Shown one piece after another: positions 1-9,013 of a DNA stretch of 64,000 bases; position 1 is the stretch's first letter, and each line of letters begins with the position of its first letter. The notes under the pieces are model-generated. The model was not told where the DNA came from and ran no database searches. It saw only the letters and a list, made by a program, of their open reading frames with translations. The position numbers and the translations under genes were made by a program. The stretch comes from Microbacterium sp. LWH11-1.2 (GTDB lineage: Bacteria; Actinomycetota; Actinomycetes; Actinomycetales; Microbacteriaceae): positions 2,976,001 to 3,040,000 of the forward strand of contig NZ_CP151636.1 in assembly GCF_038397745.1 (NCBI RefSeq). Reading direction: 5' to 3'.

Positions 1-130
1 CGATGGTGACGCCGTGGACTCCGCGTCGGCTGATGAGGGCGTCGGCGGCGTCGAGGACACGCGCCTGCGTCGCGTCCCAGTGCGGGCGATCGTTGAGGAG
101 AGCGGAGCTTCCTGGTTGACGTTCTTCCAT
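1..130 (-). CDS. TetR-family transcriptional regulator (N-terminal part)
   Basis: The gene runs off the left edge; only the first 43 codons are visible, starting at an ATG at 130. The reverse-strand translation has a short polar leader and then VLDAADALISRRGVHGVT, the typical first helix and turn of a TetR DNA-binding domain. It is divergent from the flavoprotein gene that begins about 20 bases away, so by family habit it probably represses that operon and itself in response to a small ligand. The ligand-binding domain is outside the window, so the inducer cannot be guessed. The same arrangement (TetR, AgpS-like flavoprotein, lipid kinase) is known from Mycobacterium tuberculosis Rv2250c-Rv2251-Rv2252. 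Confidence 0.8.
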   Translation of the reverse strand, partial: MEERQPGSSALLNDRPHWDATQARVLDAADALISRRGVHGVTI

Positions 131-148
131 GATCTGTCACACTGTAAC
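116..148 (+). promoter_or_regulatory. Candidate promoter and TetR operator in the divergent gap
   Basis: The gap between the TetR start (130) and the first possible flavoprotein start (151) is only 20 bases. It holds a direct repeat, CTGTCAC at 134-140 and CTGTAAC at 142-148. A TTGACG at 116-121 with a weak CACTGT 18 bases downstream (140-145) would place the plus-strand transcript start at about 151, so a leaderless message is possible. The sequence is seen; the regulatory roles are inferred. Confidence 0.35.
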
Positions 149-150
149 GC

Positions 151-1785
151 ATGGAGCAAGAGAACGGCAGAGGCGCCGATGCCGGGCCGATGCGCTGGAA
201 CGGCTGGGGGGATCCCGCAAAGGCCCACGATCTGCCTCGCGCAGTGCGGGCCCTTCTCCCGCTTCTGCTGGGCCGCCTCCGCCGCCCGCCTGCCGCGGTC
301 GAGCTGGATCACGTCCGTATCGCCGACAGCGCTCTGACAGCGGATGACCTCGCGAGCTTCGCCGCAGTCGTCGGACTCGGCGAGGTCGATGCGAGCCCCG
401 AGGCGCGGATCCGACACGCCGGGGGCCGTTCGACCCCCGATCTCCTCCGCCGCAGGCAGCCCGGTCAGCAGGTGCCGGACGCGGTCGTCCGCCCGGGGAG
501 CCACGACGAGGTGCGTGCCTGCCTCGTCGTCGCCGCCGATCGTGACATCACGGTCATCCCCTTCGGCGGCGGCACGAGCGTGGTCGGCGCGCTCGACCCC
601 GAGCGTGGCGCACACCACGCGGTCGTCAGCCTGGATCTCCGGCGCCTCAGCGGGCTCCTGCAGCTCGACGAAGTCAGCGGCGAAGCCGTGCTCGCCGCGG
701 GGACCACCGGCCCCGAGGCTGAGGCGCTGCTGTCGAGGCACGGCCTCGAGCTGGGGCACTATCCGCAGAGCTTCCGCTATGCGACGATCGGCGGGTTCGC
801 CGCCGCACGCTCGTCCGGACAGAACTCGGCCGGATACGGCCGCTTCGACACGATGGTGACCGGCATCCGCGTCGCCACGCCCACCGGGGACGTCGAGCTG
901 GGCCGTTCACCGGGTTCCGCTGCGGGGCCAGACCTCGTGCGTCTCTTCCTCGGCTCGGAGGGGATCTTCGGCGTGATCACCGAGGTGCGCGTGCGCGTGC
1001 ACCCGGTGCCGAAGGATAGGGTGTTCGAGTCCTGGTCGTTCCCCGACTTCGCGAGCGGTGCGGAGGGACTGCGCCGGGTCGCGCAGCACGGCGGGGGACC
1101 GACCGTGATCCGGCTGTCCGACGAGGCGGAGACCGCGGTGAGCCTGGCGCAGGTCGGCCGAATCGGGAAGGCGCTCGCGAAGGGCGCGAGCGTCGTGACC
1201 GTGTACGAGGGCGATGGCATCGGCGAGAGACGGGAGCGCACCGCGGCGCTGCTGGCCGCGGCCGGCGGGACCTCGTCCGGCCAGGGGGCAGCGGAGGACT
1301 GGCTGTCCGGTCGCTTCGACGGACCCTATCTCCGCGACTCCCTCCTCGATGCGGGCGTCTTCTGCGAGACGCTGGAGACGGCGACGACCTGGGCGAACCT
1401 GCACGCCCTGCGAACCGCGGTCACGGACGCGCTGCGCACGGGCTTCGCGGATGCCGGTGCGAAGTCCTCCGTGATGTGTCATGTCTCGCACATCTACCCC
1501 ACTGGGGCCTCGCTGTACTTCACCGTGCTCGCCGGCATCCGCTCCGATCCGCTGACCGTCTGGGAACCGGTGAAGGCGCGGACGAACGACGCGATCCTCG
1601 CGGCCGGCGGCACCATCAGCCACCATCACGCCGTGGGACGCGATCACGCACCGTGGTTGGCGCAGGAGATCGGCGAGACAGGGGTCCGCATCCTGGCGGC
1701 CGTCAAGCGGGAGCTCGACCCGCGCGGCATCATGAATCCCGGAGCCGTGATCGGCGCGCAGCCGCACACCGAGAGGATCGGCTGA
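151..1785 (+). CDS. FAD-binding oxidase, alkyldihydroxyacetonephosphate synthase-like
   Basis: A 544-residue flavoprotein of the FAD-linked oxidase (PCMH/VAO) family. The FAD-binding loop PFGGGTSVVG is at about residues 137-146 and SSGQNSAGYGRFD at about 221-233. The C-terminal half has the features of alkylglycerone-phosphate synthase: HVSHIYPTGASLYFT with its tyrosines, and a triple histidine at about 491-493 in GTISHHHAVGRDH. Known AgpS enzymes swap the acyl group of acyl-DHAP for a fatty alcohol to make an ether lipid. Whether this bacterial homologue does so is unknown. It may start at ATG 151 or at ATG 190 (MRWNGWGD); neither has a clear ribosome binding site. It is the first gene of an operon with the lipid kinase, whose start lies 1 base after this stop. 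Confidence 0.85.
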   Translation: MEQENGRGADAGPMRWNGWGDPAKAHDLPRAVRALLPLLLGRLRRPPAAVELDHVRIADSALTADDLASFAAVVGLGEVDASPEARIRHAGGRSTPDLLRRRQPGQQVPDAVVRPGSHDEVRACLVVAADRDITVIPFGGGTSVVGALDPERGAHHAVVSLDLRRLSGLLQLDEVSGEAVLAAGTTGPEAEALLSRHGLELGHYPQSFRYATIGGFAAARSSGQNSAGYGRFDTMVTGIRVATPTGDVELGRSPGSAAGPDLVRLFLGSEGIFGVITEVRVRVHPVPKDRVFESWSFPDFASGAEGLRRVAQHGGGPTVIRLSDEAETAVSLAQVGRIGKALAKGASVVTVYEGDGIGERRERTAALLAAAGGTSSGQGAAEDWLSGRFDGPYLRDSLLDAGVFCETLETATTWANLHALRTAVTDALRTGFADAGAKSSVMCHVSHIYPTGASLYFTVLAGIRSDPLTVWEPVKARTNDAILAAGGTISHHHAVGRDHAPWLAQEIGETGVRILAAVKRELDPRGIMNPGAVIGAQPHTERIG

Positions 1786-1786
1786 C

Positions 1787-2692
1787 GTGGGGCATATCGC
1801 ACTCCTCTCGAACCCGTACGCCGGGAAGGGGCGGGGCGGTCAGGCCACGGATGCCGCCGTGTCGCACCTGCGCTCGCGCGGATCGGAGGTGCGGGTCTAC
1901 ACCGGCGACTCCGCGTCGGCGACCGTCGAGCTCGCTGCACGAGCCGTCGACGAAGGTCCCGACGTGCTGGTCGTCGTCGGGGGAGACGGCACGCTGTCCG
2001 GAATCCTCGACGTGGTGTGCGCCGCCTCCGTGCCCGTCGCGCTCGTCGCCGCCGGCACGGGCAACGACCTCGCCCGTGCGCTGGGGCTGCCACGGCACGA
2101 TCCTGCAGCGGCGGCGGAACTCGCACTGACCGGGACGGGTCGCGTGCTCGACGTCGGCGAGGTGACGACCGCCGACCGCTCCGCGCGGTTCCTCACGGTC
2201 GCGGCGTTGGGATTCGACGCGAAGGTGAGCGACCGCACGAACCGGCTGCGCTGGCCGCACGGGGCCCTCCGCTACTACCTGGCGCTCGTCATCGAGCTCG
2301 TTCGCCTCCGGCCTCTGCGCTTCACGGTCGCCGTGGACGGCGAGACGCCGGAGACGGCGCTCGGAACGCTCGTCGCCGTGGGCAACACGGCGAGCTACGG
2401 GGGCGGCATGCCGGTGTGCGCGGGCGCGACGCCGGATGACGGGATGCTCGATCTGGTGCAGGTCGCACGGCTCGGGCGTCTGCGGCTCCTGCGGCTGTTC
2501 CCGCTGCTGCTGCGCGGACGGCACCTCTCACGACCGGAAGTGCGTCATCGTCGAGTGCGGACGGTGACGGTGAGCGCGCCCGGTCTCGTGGTCTACGCCG
2601 ACGGCGAGCGTCTCGGCGAGGACGAGTGCACCATCTCGCTGCGTCCGGCAGCGTTCACCGTCCTGACCCCGGCCGAGGGAGTTCTCGCGTGA
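1787..2692 (+). CDS. Diacylglycerol kinase family lipid kinase
   Basis: A 301-residue protein of the DagK/YegS lipid and sphingosine kinase family, the usual length. Visible motifs are the N-terminal SNPYAGKGRGG, the nucleotide-binding VVVGGDGTLSGILD, and AAGTGNDLARALG. It should transfer phosphate from ATP to diacylglycerol or a related lipid alcohol at the membrane, giving phosphatidic acid. The GTG start at 1787 follows the flavoprotein stop by one base and the next gene starts inside its stop codon (GTGA), so the three genes are translationally coupled. The mycobacterial relative Rv2252 also sits beside an AgpS-like flavoprotein. The exact substrate cannot be read from the sequence. Confidence 0.88.
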   Translation: MGHIALLSNPYAGKGRGGQATDAAVSHLRSRGSEVRVYTGDSASATVELAARAVDEGPDVLVVVGGDGTLSGILDVVCAASVPVALVAAGTGNDLARALGLPRHDPAAAAELALTGTGRVLDVGEVTTADRSARFLTVAALGFDAKVSDRTNRLRWPHGALRYYLALVIELVRLRPLRFTVAVDGETPETALGTLVAVGNTASYGGGMPVCAGATPDDGMLDLVQVARLGRLRLLRLFPLLLRGRHLSRPEVRHRRVRTVTVSAPGLVVYADGERLGEDECTISLRPAAFTVLTPAEGVLA

Positions 2693-4326
2693 CCGGGTTC
2701 GATGAGGACGTCGTGATCGTCGGATCCGGGTTCGGCGGCGCGGTCGCCGCACTCCGGCTCACCGAGAAGGGACATCGGGTGCGGGTGTTCGAGGCGGGAC
2801 GGCGCTTCGAGGACGAGGACTTCGCGAAGACGAGCTGGGACGTGCGCCGCTACCTCTGGGCGCCGGGCCTCGGATGCTTCGGCGTGCAGCGCATCCACCG
2901 CCTGCCGCACGTGATGATCCTCGCCGGGGCCGGTGTGGGCGGCGGTTCACTCAACTACGCGAACACCCTCTATCAGCCCGGCGGAGCGTTCTTCGCCGAC
3001 CGGCAGTGGGCAGGGATCGCCGACTGGGAGACCGAGCTCGCACCCCACTACGCGACGGCGAAGCGGATGCTGGGCGTCGTCGAGCGCTATCCGCACAGCG
3101 GACCCGTGGAGCGGATCATGGCCGGGGCCGCCGAGGATCTCGGGGTGGGCAGCACCTTCCGTCATGCGCCCGTCGGCGTCTGGTTCGGGAAGCCGGGGGA
3201 GCGCACCGCTGATCCGTTCTTCGGCGGGGAGGGACCGGAGCGCACCGGATGCACGCTCTGCGGCAACTGCATGGTCGGATGCCGGGTCGGCGCGAAGAAC
3301 ACCCTGATGAAGAACTACCTCGCCCTCGCCGAGCGCCGTGGCGCGATCATCGAGCCGCTGCGCACCGTGACCGAGGTTCGGGCGCTCGCGGGCGGTGGGT
3401 TCGCCGTCACCACGCGCCGCAGCGGCGCGTGGCTGCGACACGGGCAGCGCACCGTGACCGCGCGTGAGGTCGTGCTCGCCGCCGGCACCTGGGGCACGCA
3501 GCAGCTGCTGCACCGGATGAAGCACACCGGGGCGCTCCCGCACGTGTCCGATGCCGTGGGCCGGCTCACCCGCACCAACTCCGAGGCGCTGGACGGCGCC
3601 GTGGCGACGAGGGTGCCGGAATCCCTCGCCCTGGCTAGCGGAGTGGCGATCACGACGTCGTTCCACGTTGACGAGAGCACCCACGTCGAGAACGTCCGCT
3701 ACGGCCCGGGCTCGAATCTGATGGGCGCGCTCGCGACCGTGATGGTGCCGGGCGACCGTTCACTCGCCCGGAGGCTCGGCGGGGTCGTGGTCCGGGCTCT
3801 GCGGTCGCCGATACGCCAGTTCCGCCTGGGGTCGCTGCGGCGTTGGAGCGAGCGCGGGATCATCGCTCTGGTGATGCAGACAGCCGACAACTCGCTCACG
3901 CTCTCCCTGCGGCGTCGGTTCGGGCGTCTCACGATGACCAGCGCTCAGGGGCACGGTGAGCCGAATCCGAGCCATCTGCCTCAGGCTCATCGCGCAGCAC
4001 GCGCCATCGCCGCCCGGATGCGCAGCGAGGGCGGCGTTCCCGCCGAGGCTCGAGGATCGTGGCCCGAGGTGTTCGGCATCCCGCTCACCGCGCACTTCCT
4101 GGGCGGCGCAGTGATCTCCGCCTCGCCGGCGGACGGGGTGATCGATTCCTATCACCGCGTGTGGGGTCATCCCGGACTCCATGTGGTCGACGGTGCCGCC
4201 GTGCCGGCGAACCCGGGTGTGAACCCCTCGCTGACCATCACGGCGCTGGCGGAGCGGGCGCTGTCCTTCTGGCCGCGCGCGGGGGATGACGACGAGCGTC
4301 CGCCGCAGACTCCTGTCGCCGGCTGA
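2689..4326 (+). CDS. GMC-family FAD oxidoreductase (cholesterol-oxidase-like)
   Basis: About 545 residues, starting at a GTG that overlaps the preceding stop by 4 bases; a longer in-frame reading would run back into the lipid kinase. The N-terminus VVIVGSGFGGAVAALRL is a Rossmann FAD-binding fold, LAGAGVGGGSLNYAN is a second GMC element, and the C-terminus has HVVDGAAVPANPGVNPSLTI, the closing GMC motif. The architecture resembles mycobacterial ChoD-type proteins. Residues about 188-198 read CTLCGNCMVGC, a C-x2-C-x2-C-x3-C spacing like a [4Fe-4S] ferredoxin site, followed by RVGAKNTLMKNYL. The likely role is oxidation of a lipid or steroid alcohol; the operon context suggests a membrane lipid. 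A substrate cannot be assigned. Confidence 0.82.
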   Translation: MTGFDEDVVIVGSGFGGAVAALRLTEKGHRVRVFEAGRRFEDEDFAKTSWDVRRYLWAPGLGCFGVQRIHRLPHVMILAGAGVGGGSLNYANTLYQPGGAFFADRQWAGIADWETELAPHYATAKRMLGVVERYPHSGPVERIMAGAAEDLGVGSTFRHAPVGVWFGKPGERTADPFFGGEGPERTGCTLCGNCMVGCRVGAKNTLMKNYLALAERRGAIIEPLRTVTEVRALAGGGFAVTTRRSGAWLRHGQRTVTAREVVLAAGTWGTQQLLHRMKHTGALPHVSDAVGRLTRTNSEALDGAVATRVPESLALASGVAITTSFHVDESTHVENVRYGPGSNLMGALATVMVPGDRSLARRLGGVVVRALRSPIRQFRLGSLRRWSERGIIALVMQTADNSLTLSLRRRFGRLTMTSAQGHGEPNPSHLPQAHRAARAIAARMRSEGGVPAEARGSWPEVFGIPLTAHFLGGAVISASPADGVIDSYHRVWGHPGLHVVDGAAVPANPGVNPSLTITALAERALSFWPRAGDDDERPPQTPVAG

Positions 4327-4340
4327 TCGGCCGGTGAACC

Positions 4341-4382
4341 GGGAACGCCCCTCCGACGCTCGCGCGTCGGAGGGGCGTTCCC
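4341..4382. terminator. Perfect bidirectional terminator hairpin
   Basis: A 19-bp perfect stem, 4341-4359 pairing with 4364-4382, around a 4-base loop (TCGC). It lies between the convergent GMC oxidoreductase and fadB-like genes and can stop transcription from both sides. There is no long T tract, as is common in high-GC actinobacteria. Confidence 0.85.
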
Positions 4383-4399
4383 CGTCGGTCGTACCGCGC

Positions 4400-6541
4400 T
4401 CAGCGGCTCTCGATGCCGCGGATCTGCGGGGTGTGGAACGAGCCTCCGAAAGCCCGGTCGGACGCGCCTTCGCGGTCGAGGTACGGCGAGGCGCCGCCGT
4501 CGATGAACGGCCAGCCGGCGCCCAGGATCAGACACAGATCGATGTCCTCGACCTCGGGCACGACCCCTTCGTCCAGCATGAGCTTGATCTCGGTGGCGAG
4601 GCCGTCCTGCACGCGCTGCAGGATGGTCGCGGCCGAGGCCGGCGCCTTGCCGACCGCCGGCTTGAGCACCTTCTCCGCCTGCTTCGTCCAGCCGGTCACG
4701 CGACCGCCCCTGTCCTTCTCGACCACCGCATCCAGCTCGGCGAGGGCGTGGAAGTTCTCGTTGGCGTAGAAGCGGTCCGGGAAGGCATGCACCATCGTGT
4801 CCTGCACGTGAGCTGCGACCTTCCAGCCGACCAGATCGATCAGCTGGAACGGACCCATCGGGAGCCCGAGCGGACCGAAGGCCTTCTCCACCTCCGCGAT
4901 CGGCGTGCCCTCGTAGACGGCCCGCGCCGCCTCGCCCATGACCTTGGCGAGCAGGCGGTTCACGACGAAGCCCGGTGCGTCGGCGGTGAGCACGGCGTTC
5001 TTGCCCAGATTCTTCGCGACGACGAAGGCGGTCGAGAGTGCGGCATCCGCCGTCGCCGGCGTCTTCACGATCTCGATCAGCGGCATCACAGCCACCGGGT
5101 TGAAGAAGTGGAAGCCGACGAGGCGCTCGGGGTGCGCCAGCTTCGATCCGATCTCCTCGACCGAGAGCGACGAGGTGTTGGTGGCGAGGATCGCGTCCTC
5201 GGCGATGATCTTCTCGATCTCCCCGAACACCTGCTGCTTGACGCCGACCTCTTCGAACACGGCCTCGATCACGAAGTCGCAGTCCGCGTACAGGGTCTTG
5301 TCGGTCGTGCCGGTGACCAGCGCGCGCAGCTTGTTCGCGGCGTCGGAGTCGAGCCGACCCTTCGCCTCGAGCTTGCCGATCTCCTCGTGGATGTACGCCA
5401 CGCCCTTGTCGACGCGTGCCTGATCCAGATCGGTGATCAGCACCGGGACCTGGAGCTTGCGCACGAACAGCAGCGCGAACTGGCTGGCCATGAGGCCTGC
5501 GCCGATGATGCCGACCTTCGTGACCTTCTTCGCGAGCTCCTTGTCGGGAGCGCCGACGGGGCGCTTCGCCCGCTTCTGTACCAGGTCGAACGCGTACATC
5601 GAGGCGGCGAACTGGTCGCCGGTCACGAGTTCGGCCAGCGCCTCGTCCTCGCGGGCGAAGCCCTCGGCCTTCGTGCCGCTCTTCGCCTTGTCGAGAAGGT
5701 CGAGCGCCGCGTAGGGGGACTTCGGAACGGTGCCGATCTTCGACTCCAGCATGCCGCGGGCCATCTTGATCGCGATCGGCCACTTGGTGAGGCGCTCGAT
5801 CTTGCCCGGCTCGTTCCTGCGCTCGACCTTCTTGCCGCCGAGGACCGCGTCGGCCCACGCCAGCGAGTTCTCGAGATAGTTCGCCGCGGGGAAGATCGCG
5901 TCGACGATCCCCAGGTCGAACGCCTGTTGCGGCTTCAGCATCCGGTTCTGCTTGAGCGGGTTCGAGATGACGACCTCGAGAGCGTTCTCGATGCCGATGA
6001 GGTTCGGCAGGAGGTAGGCACCGCCCCAGCCGGGGATGATGCCGAGGAAGACCTCCGGCAGCGCGATGGCCGCCGCCGACGCGTCGACCGTGCGGTACGA
6101 CGAGTTGAGCGCGATCTCCAGACCGCCGCCGAGAGCGAGGCCGTTCACGAAGGCGAACGAGGGGACTCCGAGCTCGCTGAGCTTGCCGAGCACCTTGTGC
6201 CCCAGCTGGGCGATCAGGCGTGCGTTGTCGCGCGACCCGACCTTGCTGATGTCGGACAAGTCGGCGCCGGCGGCGAGGATGTACTGCTTGCCGGTGATGC
6301 CGACCGCCTGGATCTCGTCGGCAGCTGCTCGCGCCGTGAGTTCGTCGAGGGTCTCGCCGAGCTCGGTGAGCGTGGCAGGACCCAGCGTGTTGGGACGGTT
6401 GTGGTCGCGACCGTTGTCGAGCGTGATCAGGGCGAGGGTCTTGCCGGAGGCGAGGCGGATGTCGCGCACGGGGGAGTGCGTGACGACCTCTCCCTCGGTG
6501 AGGGCCTGGATGGGCGAGAAGTCGACGTCTTCGTAGCTCAC
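4400..6541 (-). CDS. Multifunctional 3-hydroxyacyl-CoA dehydrogenase / enoyl-CoA hydratase
   Basis: A 713-residue fatty-acid oxidation alpha-subunit-type protein. The N-terminal third is a crotonase fold (LALGGGLEIALNSSYR, LGIIPGWGGAYLLPNLIG), which hydrates enoyl-CoA. The middle begins with the NAD-binding VGIIGAGLMASQFALLF and continues as 3-hydroxyacyl-CoA dehydrogenase (FHFFNPVAVMPLIEIV, DAPGFVVNRLL), with a second C-terminal dehydrogenase domain ending near GGSFHTPQIRG. The start is GTG at 6541, overlapping the thiolase stop by one base, so it is coupled to fadA. Together they carry out the last three steps of beta-oxidation. It is equivalent to actinobacterial FadB; FadJ is an alternative name. 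Confidence 0.92.
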   Translation of the reverse strand: MSYEDVDFSPIQALTEGEVVTHSPVRDIRLASGKTLALITLDNGRDHNRPNTLGPATLTELGETLDELTARAAADEIQAVGITGKQYILAAGADLSDISKVGSRDNARLIAQLGHKVLGKLSELGVPSFAFVNGLALGGGLEIALNSSYRTVDASAAAIALPEVFLGIIPGWGGAYLLPNLIGIENALEVVISNPLKQNRMLKPQQAFDLGIVDAIFPAANYLENSLAWADAVLGGKKVERRNEPGKIERLTKWPIAIKMARGMLESKIGTVPKSPYAALDLLDKAKSGTKAEGFAREDEALAELVTGDQFAASMYAFDLVQKRAKRPVGAPDKELAKKVTKVGIIGAGLMASQFALLFVRKLQVPVLITDLDQARVDKGVAYIHEEIGKLEAKGRLDSDAANKLRALVTGTTDKTLYADCDFVIEAVFEEVGVKQQVFGEIEKIIAEDAILATNTSSLSVEEIGSKLAHPERLVGFHFFNPVAVMPLIEIVKTPATADAALSTAFVVAKNLGKNAVLTADAPGFVVNRLLAKVMGEAARAVYEGTPIAEVEKAFGPLGLPMGPFQLIDLVGWKVAAHVQDTMVHAFPDRFYANENFHALAELDAVVEKDRGGRVTGWTKQAEKVLKPAVGKAPASAATILQRVQDGLATEIKLMLDEGVVPEVEDIDLCLILGAGWPFIDGGASPYLDREGASDRAFGGSFHTPQIRGIESR

Positions 6542-7746
6542 TACTTCTTCTTCTTTCCGTCGTAGTGCGGGTTCTCCCAGATGACCGAGCCGCCCTGGCC
6601 CAGCCCGACGCACATCGCCGTCAGGCCGTAGCGGACGTCAGGGCGCTCGGCGAACTGCGCCGCGAGCTGGATCATCAGACGCACACCGGAGGCGGCGAGC
6701 GGGTGTCCGAGGGCGATGGCACCGCCCCACTGGTTGACTCGGGGGTCGTCGTCGGCGATGCCGAAGTGGTCGAGCAGGGAGATCACCTGGATGGCGAAGG
6801 CCTCGTTCAGCTCGAACAGTCCGATGTCGGAGATCTGCAGACCCGCCTTCTTCAGTGCCTTCTCCGTCGAGGGGATCGGTCCGATACCCATGATCTCGGG
6901 CTGGACACCGGCGAAGGCGAACGAGACCATCCGCATCTTCGGGGCGAGACCCAGCTCCTTGACGGCGCCGCCCCCGGCCAGCAGCGACATGGTCGCGCCG
7001 TCGGTGAGCGGCGAGGAGGTTCCTGCGGTGACCCGCCCGTGGGGACGGAACGGCGTCTTGAGCGCAGCCAGGTCCTCCATGGTCGTCTGCGGGCGTCGCC
7101 CCTCGTCCTCGGTCGCGAGACCCCAGGCGCCGTCGGCGCCCTTGATCGCGACGGAGACCAGGTCGGGCTGGATCTTGCCCGCGTCGTACGCCGCCTGCAC
7201 CTTGTGCTGGCTGAGCATCCCGAAGCGGTCGGAGCGCTCCTTCGTGAGGTGCGGGAAGCGGTCGAAGATCCGCTCGGCCGTGACGCCCATGTTGAGAGCT
7301 CCGGGGTCGACCATCTTCTCGGCCACGAACCGCGGGTTCGGGTCGGCGTTGCCGCCGATCGGGTGGTGGCCCATGTGCTCGACGCCGCCGGCGAGGGCCA
7401 GGTCGTACATCCCGACGCCGATCGATGCGCCCATGGTGGTCACGCTGGTCATCGCACCGGCGCACATGCGCTCGACGGCGAGGCCGGGGACGGTCTGCGG
7501 GAGCCCGGCGAGGATCGCCACGGATCGCCCGAGAGTGAGGCCCTGGTCGCCGGTCTGACTCGTCGCGGCGATCGCGACGTCGTCGATGCGATCCGCCGGG
7601 ACGGCCGCGTTGCGCTCCATGAGGCCGATGGTCGCCTTCACGGCGAGGTCATCAGCGCGGGTGTTCCAGTACATGCCCTTTTCGCCGGCGCGCCCGAAGG
7701 GGGTGCGCACTCCATCGACGAAGAAGACGTCCGAGATCTCGGCCAC
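6541..7746 (-). CDS. fadA: Acetyl-CoA acyltransferase (3-ketoacyl-CoA thiolase)
   Basis: A 401-residue thiolase of normal length. It has the acyl-accepting cysteine in VERMCAGAMTSV, the GHPLAASGVR histidine motif and the C-terminal catalytic cysteine in MCVGLGQGGSVIW. It cleaves 3-ketoacyl-CoA with CoA to acetyl-CoA and a shortened acyl-CoA. The start is GTG at 7746, preceded on the minus strand by TTGGAGGCAGA, a good ribosome binding site. It is the upstream gene of the fadA-fadB pair. A separate promoter in the 73-base gap after RNase D is likely, with TAGACT as a possible -10, but no strong -35 is visible. Confidence 0.93.
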   Translation of the reverse strand: MAEISDVFFVDGVRTPFGRAGEKGMYWNTRADDLAVKATIGLMERNAAVPADRIDDVAIAATSQTGDQGLTLGRSVAILAGLPQTVPGLAVERMCAGAMTSVTTMGASIGVGMYDLALAGGVEHMGHHPIGGNADPNPRFVAEKMVDPGALNMGVTAERIFDRFPHLTKERSDRFGMLSQHKVQAAYDAGKIQPDLVSVAIKGADGAWGLATEDEGRRPQTTMEDLAALKTPFRPHGRVTAGTSSPLTDGATMSLLAGGGAVKELGLAPKMRMVSFAFAGVQPEIMGIGPIPSTEKALKKAGLQISDIGLFELNEAFAIQVISLLDHFGIADDDPRVNQWGGAIALGHPLAASGVRLMIQLAAQFAERPDVRYGLTAMCVGLGQGGSVIWENPHYDGKKKK

Positions 7747-7819
7747 TCTGCCTCCAAGTTTGTGCGGTCGCCTCAGTCTATGAACGGGCGGAAACCGGGA
7801 GGAATCGGTTGGATCGAAC

Positions 7820-9013
7820 CTACGAAGCGGGTGCGGGGGTGGTGTCGGGCGATTGCGCCGCCTCTACAAAGGCAGTCGCGATCTTCTGTGCGGTCTGTGC
7901 AATCTGCCACGGACGTGCGCCGAGCGCCGAGAGGGCGGCGCCGATGTCTTCGGCGGTCTCGCCCGGCGCGTCCCACGCCACGCGGCGCAGGAACTCCGGG
8001 GTCAGCAGATTCTCGGTCGGCATGCCCAGTTCCTCGGCGACGGCCTCGACCACCGGGCGCGCGGCCTTCAGACGTGCGTCGGCCTCGGGATTCCGGTCGG
8101 ACCAGGCACGCGGCGGCGGCAGCGCGTCGCTCGGAACCCGTTCGCGGGGGAGTTCCTCGGTGGCACGACCGTCGACGATGGCCTGCCACCAGCGGTCCAG
8201 CTGCGTGCGGCTCGCGCGCCCCTGGAACTCCTTGATGCCGGCGAGCGCCTGCTTCGACTGCGGGTTCGCCATGACGGCGGCGACGAGCGAGCGGTCCGGA
8301 ACGAGTCGCCCGGGGGAGACGTCCTGCTCCTGCGCGAAGGTCTCGCGCGCCTGCCACAGGGAACGTGCGACCGCGAGATTGCGGGCGCCGCGCACCTGGT
8401 GCAGTCCGCTGAGACGGCGCCACGGATCCTCGCGCGGAGGCTTGGGCAGCCGGGTCAGGGTGGCGGCGAACTCCTCGGCGGCGAACTCGGTCTTCTCCTG
8501 TTCCGCGAGCTCCGCAACGAGGGCGTCGCGGACGTCGATCAGGTGCAGCACGTCGAGCGCGGCGTAGTCGAGCCACGAGTCCGGGAGCGGGCGCGTCGAC
8601 CAGTCAGAGGCGGAGTGCTCCTTCTTGAGGGTGATCCCGAGGGTGTCCTCGACGACGGCCGCGAGGCCGACGCGGTCGTGCCCGAGCAGGCGCGACGCGA
8701 GTTCCGTGTCGAAGATCGACGGCGGCTCGAGATGCAGCTCGCGGAGTGAGGGAAGGTCCTGGCTGGCGGCGTGGAACACCCACTCGGTCTCGCCGATCGC
8801 CTCCTGGAGCGGTGAGAAATCGCCGAGCTCGGGCGGATCGAAGAGGAACACGCCCGCGTCCCGCCGGAACACCTGCACGAGGTACGCGCGCTGCGAGTAG
8901 CGGAAGCCCGACGCGCGTTCGACATCGACGGCGACCGGCCCGGTGCCCGCCGCGAGCGCAGCGCACGCTGCGCGGAACTCCTCGACATCCGAGATCACGG
9001 AGTATTCAGTCAC
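7820..9013 (-). CDS. rnd: Ribonuclease D-like 3'-5' exoribonuclease with HRDC domain
   Basis: A 397-residue DEDD-superfamily exonuclease. Exo I is visible in GPVAVDVERASG, Exo II in VFHAASQDLPSL, and Exo III in WLDYAALDVLHLIDV. An HRDC-type helical domain follows (about 215-300, LVPDRSLVAAVMANPQ). It trims 3' ends of structured RNAs such as tRNA precursors. The start is GTG at 9013, overlapping the end of the DUF3000 gene by 8 bases, so the two are co-transcribed. The DUF3000-rnd-fadA-fadB order is familiar from other actinobacteria. Confidence 0.9.
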   Translation of the reverse strand: MTEYSVISDVEEFRAACAALAAGTGPVAVDVERASGFRYSQRAYLVQVFRRDAGVFLFDPPELGDFSPLQEAIGETEWVFHAASQDLPSLRELHLEPPSIFDTELASRLLGHDRVGLAAVVEDTLGITLKKEHSASDWSTRPLPDSWLDYAALDVLHLIDVRDALVAELAEQEKTEFAAEEFAATLTRLPKPPREDPWRRLSGLHQVRGARNLAVARSLWQARETFAQEQDVSPGRLVPDRSLVAAVMANPQSKQALAGIKEFQGRASRTQLDRWWQAIVDGRATEELPRERVPSDALPPPRAWSDRNPEADARLKAARPVVEAVAEELGMPTENLLTPEFLRRVAWDAPGETAEDIGAALSALGARPWQIAQTAQKIATAFVEAAQSPDTTPAPAS

